Source: Chenopodium formosanum
Taxonomy: Eukaryota > Streptophyta > Magnoliopsida > Caryophyllales > Amaranthaceae
Length of the DNA: 64,000 bases
Assembly (NCBI GenBank): GCA_024500155.1
Contig: CM044877.1
Coordinates: forward strand, 13,211,501-13,275,500
Direction of reading: 5' to 3'
How positions within the stretch are numbered: the first letter of the stretch is position 1; each line of letters opens with the position of its first letter. This document shows positions 56,690 to 64,000 of the stretch, piece by piece. A model generated the notes under the pieces. It saw only the letters and a program-made list of their open reading frames with translations, made no database searches and was not told the DNA's origin. The translations under genes and the position numbers were made by a program.

Positions 56690-59600
56690 TTATTCAGGTA
56701 TATCAAACAAGTCCCTAGGCTTAGTCTTCACAACATGACACCATCCTTTTTGTATCTCATCCTCAACATAAAAAACTTGCTTTGCTTGAGATGAGAAAAT
56801 AAATGGATCATCATGTAAATATCGACCGGTGTGCATCAACTTTGAGAAATTGACACGAACACTTCCATTTTGGTTTGTTTTGATACCCCTATGAATATCG
56901 ACCCAATCACAACGAAACAATACAACCTTAAAAGAACCATAATAATCTAATTCAAATATTTCTTTGAGTTTTCCATAATATTCAAGGCCCTCGGCTTCCA
57001 CCATGATTCCTGAATTTTGAGTCGTTCAAAATCGCTCACGGTCCACAATATCAAATTTGTAACCATTAATAATAACACTTTTCATCCTTTTCACGCGGTT
57101 ACTCAAGCCACCTGCTAAGGCTTTTCTTAACTTTCCTTCTACCGTGCTATCATCTAGATTATGGACCTACAGTTCGAGAATATATAGTTAGACTAAATTG
57201 TTATATAAATTGAAAAATAGAAGAAAAAAAACCTAATTGTAATAAAATATAACCTGGTTTTGCAACCAATCTGCAAATTCATTAATTATCCACTGATTTT
57301 CAATAGACTCATTAGACTGACTTCCTCCAACGCCATTCTCATGCCGTTTTTTTTGTAAAAACTCACTATTGAGATTGAAAATGTTATGTTAATAACAAGT
57401 AAATATTGGACGCTTTAAAGAAATACATAATGCTACATTGCTACTTACTCTAGAACCGGTGTTAGTTCATCAGAATGAAGTAAAACATAGCGATGTGCTT
57501 GCTTTAAACTTGTATTATCTACACGGACATTTTCTTTCTTTCCAACAACACGACCACCAGAGTTATATAGATAATTGTCAGTGTTTGATACACCGTCTTC
57601 ATTCCTTCTAGGTCTATTGAATATAGTTTCAACACTTTCTAAATATCTCGAACAGAATGCAATTGTCTCCCACAAAAGGTAACCTTCCGCTATAGAACCT
57701 TCCGGCTGCGCTTTATTGCTTACATGAGATTTTAAAAAGGCCAAGTACCTTGAATTATAATAACGGTTATGTATGTGAATGTGAAAAAATAAGGAAAATT
57801 ATCATTTAAAACAAATAAATAGATAATAATATTAAAAAAATTACCTTTCAATGGGATACATCCATCTGTAATGAACCGGTCCGCCAAGTCTGACCTCATC
57901 CACTAAATGAATTAGTAGATGAACCATGATTGTAAAAAATGTTGGTAAAAATTCTATCTCCATCTTACAAAGTGTCAACACGAGCTTTGATTGAATGGTA
58001 TCTAATTCTCCGGTATCTATAGCAGTTGAACATATCTTTTTAAAAAAGCCTGACAACTCCTCAAGCGAGTCAATAACTTTTGTGGCATTCGACGCCCTTA
58101 AAGCAATAAGAAGGATATCTTGCATGAGAATATGATGGTCGTGACTTTTCATATTAATAAGTTTTCGCTGCTTTAGATTCACACATTTTTGCAAATTAGA
58201 TCCGTATCCATCAGGAACTTTCATCTTTTTTAAGACTTTCAAAAATCTTTCTTTCTCCTCATTAGACATGGTGTATGAGGCCGACAGGATGTAACCTTGA
58301 GGGTTGATCCAAAGATGAGGCTTTATATTCAATTCCTTTAGGGCTTTTCTGCCACTCTCATCATCTCTACTATTATCCATGTCTAAAAGTGTTCCTAATA
58401 AAATATCACACACATTCTTTTCAATGTGCATAACATCTAAATTATGTCTAAGAGGATTATGCTCCCAGTACTCTAATTCAAAAAATGTACTTTTCTTTTT
58501 CCAAAGGACATCATCACCATCTGGATCGCAATCATCATCAAGTTCAATGGCAGTTTTTCTCCCTCTTTTCTTAGGAACTTTTTTAGCCTTCCCATACACA
58601 TACTTTACCCCTTCTTGTTGCTTCAAGACTTCGGTTCCGCTGGTACGAATTGGAGCAAGACCATATTCTTCTTTCCCATCAAAAAAATTTGCTTGTGAAC
58701 GATATGGGTGATCAATTGGCAACCATTTTCGATACCCAGGGTACACAATTTTTCCACCAAATCTATTAGAATTTGTTGAATGAGTGCAAGAAGGACAAGC
58801 TTTGTAGCCTTTTGTACTCCAACCTGACAGCATAGCATATGCATGAAAGTCATTAATAGTAGAGTGTAGGGCTGCTCGCATTTTGAAGTTGCTTCCACTA
58901 TAAGAATCAAAAACATCAACACCTTCGCACAACAATTTCAATTCATGGATAAGTGGTTGCAAGTACACATCAATATCCATACCGGGACCAAATTTGCCGG
59001 GAATAATTATAGAAAGAATAAATGATGATGACTTCATGCACAACAATGGTGGTAAATTATAAGGAATGAGGACCACCGGCCATGTACTATAATTTGTATT
59101 CATTAGACGATATGGTTTAAAATCGTCACTAGCTAGGCCCAATCTAACACTGCGAGGGTCAGCAGCAAACTCTGTATATTTTTCATCAAATTTTTTCCAA
59201 GCCTCGTCATCCGCAGGGTGTTGTAGAATCTTATCATCCTTACGATTAAAGTGCCATCTCATCTCCTCTGCAGTTTTAAATGACATGTAAAGCCTCTTTA
59301 ATCTAGGGATAAAGGGAAAATACCGCATTACCTTAGCCGCCTCGCCTTTCTTACATACTACTTTTCCTTTCTCATTTACATCACCCTCCTTTCCTTTTAC
59401 ACTTTTCCACCTAGATGTATGGCATATATGACACTCACTATTATCTGCAAATTCGCCCCAATATAACATGCAATTATTTGGACATGCATGGATTTTCTCA
59501 TATCCCAATCCCAAATCATTTATTATCTTCATGCCTTCATAATAAGATGATGGAAAATCCTTAATAATGGGAAATGCATCAATTAGAAGTTCAAGTAATT

Positions 59601-60201
59601 TATTAAATGACTCAGTGGACCAATGGAACATACACTTTAGGTGAAACAAGTGCAATAGAAATGATAGTTTTGAAAAAGTAGTACACCCTTTGTACAGGCC
59701 TTTTTCAGAAGCTTCCATGAGTTTTTTATACTTTGTATGCTCTTCATTTGAGACTGTTGATTGATATTCATCATCTACCTCGCAATGAATGGTAAACCCA
59801 TCATCCATGTCATATAAATTGCCACCTTCAATACTTGGTTCACTTGAAGATGGATTGTCAGTAGTAGGTTGAGTATCAACTCTAAAAGCTGCTCTTAGTA
59901 ACCCATCCATATCATCTCGATCTACTGCCTTTGCTTGATCATTACTTAGATCATGAGTCTTACTCCCTTTATCTTTACAATGGAATATCCAATTTCTATA
60001 GTTTTTATAAAAACCATTAAATAAAATGTGCCCTCCAACTTCTTCTACAAAATCCCATTTATTTAACTTGCATTTGTTACATGGGCAGCGAGTTACCAAT
60101 GTATCTTGTGAAAGAGTCTCTTTAGCAAGGTCTAAGAAATTCATGCAACCTTTATAATAACGAGGATCACCTTTTGGTAAATCAATCCAACTAGTATCCA
60201 T
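56690..60201 (-). CDS. TNP2-like CACTA transposase, four exons, one premature stop
   Basis: Exon 1 (60201-57842, 786 codons) starts MDTSWIDLPKGDPRYYKGCM, with the Cys-rich transposase-associated domain (RCPCNKCKLNKW, residues ~35-50). Transposase_21 follows (PYRLMNTNYSTWPVVLIPYN, GPGMDIDVYLQPLIHELKLL, DFHAYAMLSGWSTKGYKACP; residues ~370-480). The DUF4218 start is FLPTFFTIMVHLLIHLVDEV. Splices are consistent in frame: GAAAG/GT to exon 2 (57748-57449, PEGSIAEGYLLWETIAFCSR), then exon 3 (57365-57254, FLQKKRHENGVGG) and exon 4 (57166-56690). Exon 4 holds DUF4216 (YYGSFKVVLFRCDWVDIHRG). A TGA at 57026-57028 interrupts exon 4 where CGA would give Arg. It would cut and join the CACTA ends. Confidence 0.9.
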
Positions 60202-62429
60202 GTCTACAAAGAAATATATTGTTAATTACAAATTATATATATGTACATTATAAATATTATTTTATAAGCACTCTTTCTTAATATCTTTCTTAAATTCTTA
60301 ATATATACCTGCTAGCTAGCATAGATGCCCTATGCTAAGATAGATAAAAATGCCCCTTAAAAAAAGAGAAAAAACAAAAAAGATAGATTTTAATGTGTCC
60401 TTCGATGTTAACCAATGACACATAGATTGCTACACATGAAGCTTGTCAACTAGTTAAAATTCTCAAGCAAAAATAAATTAAACCAAATCCACCATGCATC
60501 AACCTTTTTCTCATGCATCCTAATACCCATAATGCGACTAATTTACCAACCAAAGTAAATGAGTATTGAGTAATTGTAGAAAGCAAACAAAACCCAAGAA
60601 ACAGTCCAAGAAAACAAAATTGAACCAAACCAACTCAAAGATAATCTATGAAACAAAAACTAATCACATCGAGAATGTGTCACTTTCATAAATATAATTC
60701 TATTGTGATTCTAATAATGCTGAAAAGAAGGAATCATTCAAATAAAAGTTTCAACCCCGTATAGTACAATTGCACCACCAAGGCTATCAAGAGGTTGTAT
60801 TAAATTAAACTCTCATATTTCTGATTCCGAAACATTTCATTTTAAAACAGAAACATCAGCGATAGTGTATTAATGAATAAATTCACACATATATAAGCAA
60901 AGAATAATATTAATGAATTAAACACCCATTATATACACAACAAAATACACTAAACATTGATTCATATATTAAATACAGCCAAACAAATTCACTATTGTTG
61001 AGAAATTGCTTTAAAAAATATAAAGTATATATTATCTCAAACATGCTGTAAACATACCAAATTGTCCTCTATCTCTTGGCCTCTTTCTTCTTGAAACGAA
61101 GTTCTTCAAAGTGCTGCTTACAAAGACAACAAATAATAAAATTCAATTATAGATGAAATTGAGAGAAAAACAAGCTTATTATAGGGAGAGGAACTTTCCA
61201 AGACAATGTTTTGACTTTAAAGACCTCCATGGAATGTTCATAGACCAAACTTCCAAATAAATACAAACCTTCAAAGAGTTTCTAAATTCAAATTTTGACT
61301 ACTAAAAAAGTTCTATTTATCCCTCTATATTAGCTAGATCTATTGTGTTACTCTGAGTTTATTTTTCTGACAGACTTAAGAATTATTAATTTCAATCGCA
61401 TGTGTAGTACCAACGTTCAGCCTTTACTTTAGAGAGTAGTGTTTGAAATCCATGGGTGCAAAAATAAATGCAAGTATTATAATGGTAAAAAATACAGTAG
61501 GAATTAGGCAGTATAAATCAAATTGGTAAAAATACAGTAGGAATTAGGCAGTATAGGATTAGGCAGTATAGATTTAGCCACGAAATTTCAACAAAATTAA
61601 GCAGAAAAAAATCGAAATTGGCAGAACAAGCATATAATAATGAGAAATTGACAAAACCCAAAACATTTTTATTAAATCGGTTCCCTGAGTTATTGCGAAT
61701 CTATTGAAAATTAGGCAAAATTATTAAGCTATACTGAACCAAAACTGATGAAAACTTTACCTTAGGCTGAAAAAATTCAGAAAATCCAGACAAAAAACCC
61801 ATAAAAATCACCATAAATTTCAGAACTACTCACGACCCATTTTTATAAATTAAAAAAAAAAAGAAAAATTGAGGAACAACAAATTTGGAAATTGAAAGCG
61901 CAAATTAGGAACTGAAAAACGTTTAAGTAATTGTATCTAATTAAGTGCAGAAAATTACTTGATGCACCGTCAATGAATTCTTCGAAGTATCGCGCGATTC
62001 TTGTTCTCCTTCAATTCAAAACTGTATAAGGGCAAAGATGTTTCGATTTCAGCCAGAGATTAAACAAAAAACATGAGAAATCGAACATTATACTATACCC
62101 TAGATGAAATTCGAACCAGAGATTAAGGAAAAGCAAGTTTTTCCTCTATAAATCGATGAATTTGACAGGTTGAAGAAGTAAATTCCAACAATTTCCAGAA
62201 CGAATTGGGTGAAGAATTTGAGAGGAGAACGATGGATGTAGCAATTCGCAATTCGCAATTCGCAAATCGCAATCGCATGCAATTCGCAATACTGACCTAG
62301 CTTTTTTGTTTTTTTTTTCTCTGAAGCTAATTAATTATTAGGCGGTTTTGTATTTCTTCTAACCCTGCTTTTTTTTTCCCTAAAAATTGAAATTGCGGGC
62401 AACCAAAAATAGTCACGTGCGGGTCATGT
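60202..62429. other. CACTA right interior: TNP2 leader and non-coding
   Basis: No transposase coding upstream of 60201. A purine-rich minus-strand stretch at 61060-61115 could be a leader exon. A 20-21 bp duplication (GGTAAAAATACAGTAGGAAT) lies near 61485-61555. An AATTCGC tandem tract is at 62238-62292. No other feature supported. Confidence 0.45.
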
Positions 62430-62575
62430 GACTATTTTTGACGCTTTTTAGTGTCCAAAGATGACTTCAACTTGAAAAAGCGTCGACAATAAGCGGAATA
62501 TAAATCCATATACAAAGACACTAGTACCACAGCGTCAAGAGAAAAGCGTCCAAAAATACGGAAATTGTAGTAGTG
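62430..62575. repeat. Right subterminal repeat zone of the CACTA element
   Basis: GACGCTTTTTAGTGTCC at 62440, AAAAAGCGTCGAC at 62476, AGCGTCAAGAG and AAAAGCGTCC near 62531-62551, then the TIR ending GTAGTAGTG at 62575. It mirrors the left zone. Confidence 0.8.
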
Positions 62576-63360
62576 GATGTTGTTGAGTTCGTGCCACCCT
62601 GTATGTCCATCCACTATCAGGGGACATATAGGCCGATTGAGGAGATAATTCCTCCGGCTCCTGACGGCAAGCGCTTTGTGGAGCGGTTGATTCCTCGTCA
62701 CCAGACTCGCGTAAGCTTGTTTATTAGCAACTTTTGTCCATATATGTTATGCATGTTTACTAACTTATTTCTTTGACAGTTCACACACGAGGTGGTTTCG
62801 GCGATGGCACGATGCATAGATGCCTTCCGGAGCCAGCTTGTCTGGATGAGGAACGTGGCTACCTGCCGTCGAGACGATGGCGTTCAGGAGGTAGCTTCCC
62901 TTCTTATGTTTTTTTATTACCGCTTTTATTTTGCCTGTTTCTAATTTTAATTTCTTTTGCAAGGTCACCCATTCCTTCTCGTACCCGCACGAGACCTGAG
63001 GTGCGGAGGGATCCGACGAGGTCTAGCTCAAGACGTCGCCGCACTAGTTCAGGAGGTCGGGGCGGTCGTTCTGAGGATGCTTGTACCGAGGCGGTAGAGG
63101 GCTCAGGCTCTTCATCTGATGGTGCACATCTGAGGCTACCTCGGCTCTTAGAGGTGGTGGGATGTACGAGGTTGGCTCGTCATCGCAACAGCCTCCGCAA
63201 CCTCAGCCTCAGGCTGATCTTGGGTGGACGGGTCCTATTTTGAGTTTTCCTCCTCACGAGGAGACTGGAGCGAGCCGGAGCTAGTGGAGAGGTTACTCCT
63301 CGTACGACGCAGTTTTATGAGATGATGGGTGTACGTCCCCCGGCGCCGTAGCTTATTCCT
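62576..63360 (+). pseudogene. PMD ORF of element B, 3' exons
   Basis: After the CACTA target duplication the frame reads DVVEFVPPCMSIHYQGTYRP, IEEIIPPAPDGKRFVERLIP, RHQTR, then a GTAAGC donor (62709) and an intron to about 62779. The next exon reads FTHEVVSAMARCIDAFRSQL, then another intron-like gap (62892-62962). The final part is Arg/Ser- and Gly-rich with changed frames. The coding is continuous in style (GC-richer than its surroundings) with 36517-37754 and 49808-50010. Degraded near the end. Confidence 0.55.
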
Positions 63361-64000
63361 GTGCTTTTTATTATTTTATTTTTACTTTGTATAGAACTTT
63401 GCCTTTTAATTAGACTCATTATTTAGACATGTTTTGTATATACATACTATTATGAGTTTATTCTTTATTTATCATGTTTTTCATTTTTTATTATTAATAT
63501 ATGTGCATGTTCGTGTGTGCAAGGAAATGTGAAAAGTAATTTTGCGCAAAAAAATCCGTCATTTTTATTATTGATGGAGGGTATCCGACTTTCTCCCCCA
63601 AAAAAGAAAAAATTGAAAATAAAAGTCAAATAAAACATTGGATTTATAAAAATTTGGAAGTTAGTCTAAATAAAATACGAAAAATAATATAATTAATATA
63701 ATAGCTATATTAATTAAGAGGGAGGAATAAATGAATTTTTATAAAAAGATAAGGAAACCGTAAAGTCATTAGCATACTCGAATCAAGTCAAAAACGCAAT
63801 TTTTCAGAAAGCGCGTACGATGAGACATATTAGCGCCAGCTGGCGCCACGTGTTTTGGTGTAGTGCCATGCGCTACACTTAGCGTTTGGCGCCAATAGTT
63901 GGCGTCTGGTGCTAATGAGCGCTAACTCCGAATCCTTCCTGGATTAAAACTCCTCCGATTTTGTGCATAAATAGCCCCCTGCCCAGCCGATTTTCTTCAT
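63361..64000 (-). other. Element B leader side: gag mark and family-B palindromes
   Basis: Non-coding. Contains GGGTATCCGACTTTCTCCCC at 63582, the reverse of the leader mark that precedes gag in element A. At 63832-63925 a family-B palindrome array follows (TTAGCGCCAGCTGGCGCCAC, TTTGGCGCCAATAGTTGGCG). CATAAATAG at about 63967 is TATA-like on the plus strand, its use being unclear. No gag lies between the PMD ORF and this leader mark. Confidence 0.55.

Larger units (their letters stand above)
50087..62575 (-). mobile_element. CACTA (En/Spm-type) transposon, 12.5 kb
   Basis: Terminal inverted repeats CACTACTACAAAAA (50087) and its partner TTGTAGTAGTG (ending 62575), flanked by the 3 bp duplication GAT (50084-50086 and 62576-62578). 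Subterminal zones carry many AAAAAGCGTC words in both orientations. It codes on the minus strand for a TNP2-like transposase (56690-60201) and a TNPA-like second protein (52116-54367). Between them is a spliced-looking host-like exon. Both genes have few nonsense changes, so the element was active recently. It interrupts the PMD ORF of element B. Confidence 0.95.
32961..64000 (-). mobile_element. Element B: minus-strand family-B Tat element, gag-pol deleted, running off the window
   Basis: Its 3' LTR is 32961-34863 (minus strand) followed by the polypurine tract (reverse complement AAAGTGGGGG, 34868-34877). Going right, the interior holds tandem hairpin repeats, the antisense PMD ORF (plus strand) and, at about 63580, the leader mark GTCGGATACC in reverse, which normally lies before gag. 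Without the two nested elements the interior is only about 4.6 kb and contains no gag, RT or integrase. The 5' LTR would lie beyond 64000. It is inserted within LTR C; the left flank is ATTAT. Confidence 0.7.

Noticed and set aside
58379..58711. Plus-strand ORF opposite TNP2
   Set aside because: Shadow of the TNP2 transposase exon.
63967..63975. CATAAATAG as the start of another plus-strand LTR promoter
   Set aside because: The following sequence runs off the window and the preceding 250 bp fit the minus-strand leader of element B better; cannot be decided here.
1..64000. tRNA or rRNA genes
   Set aside because: No cloverleaf-like sequence with A and B box, and no rRNA-like conserved stretch was noticed; primer-binding sites resemble tRNA ends only over about 18 bases.

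Overview
The window looks like intergenic heterochromatin from a flowering plant, probably a eudicot. It is AT-rich, has no intact cellular gene that I recognise, no rRNA or tRNA, and almost every coding stretch belongs to a transposable element. Spliced coding, plant-specific element clades (Tat with an archaeal-type RNase H, Athila, SIRE-like copia, TNP2-type CACTA) and plant MITEs and Helitrons all point the same way. The species cannot be read from the sequence.

Layout: 1-4350 is a long, diverged inverted-repeat structure with a Stowaway MITE in one arm. 5299-5683 is a small non-autonomous Helitron. 5888-6198 is a CACTA-like end made of three ~120 bp repeats. From 6199 to about 29593 lies a 5'-truncated Ty1/copia element (SIRE-like, with a third, envelope-like ORF). 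It is split by a nearly complete 14.1 kb Ty3/gypsy Tat element (element A, 10964-25110) and by a solo LTR of the same family in reverse (27313-29349). 29762-30263 is a MULE-type MITE with a 9 bp target duplication.

From 30322 to 32960 there is a plus-strand LTR of a second Tat family (family B), carrying a gag fragment inside it. It is interrupted at 32961 by element B, a minus-strand family-B element running off the right edge. Element B seems to have lost gag-pol and keeps mainly an antisense (plus-strand), intron-containing plant-mobile-domain (PMD) ORF. That ORF is split twice. An Athila-like element (37755-49807, TSD GTTGC) keeps gag, protease and the ATHILA ORF but has no RT or integrase, and its 3' LTR holds a family-B solo LTR (47817-49587, TSD CCTAG). 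A 12.5 kb CACTA transposon (50087-62575, TSD GAT) carries TNP2-like and TNPA-like genes and what looks like a captured host exon.

The most interesting shared pattern is that three element families each carry their own array of short GC-rich palindromes (family A: CCGTGTCACGG; family B: TGGCGCC/AGGCGCT; Athila: CGCCCGACCGGGCG). The arrays sit just upstream of the LTR TATA box and again upstream of the accessory ORF, and I saw none in gag-pol. Families A and B share recognisable U5 sequence but have different palindromes. This resembles a set of element-specific binding sites, perhaps for an element-encoded accessory protein; that function is inference.
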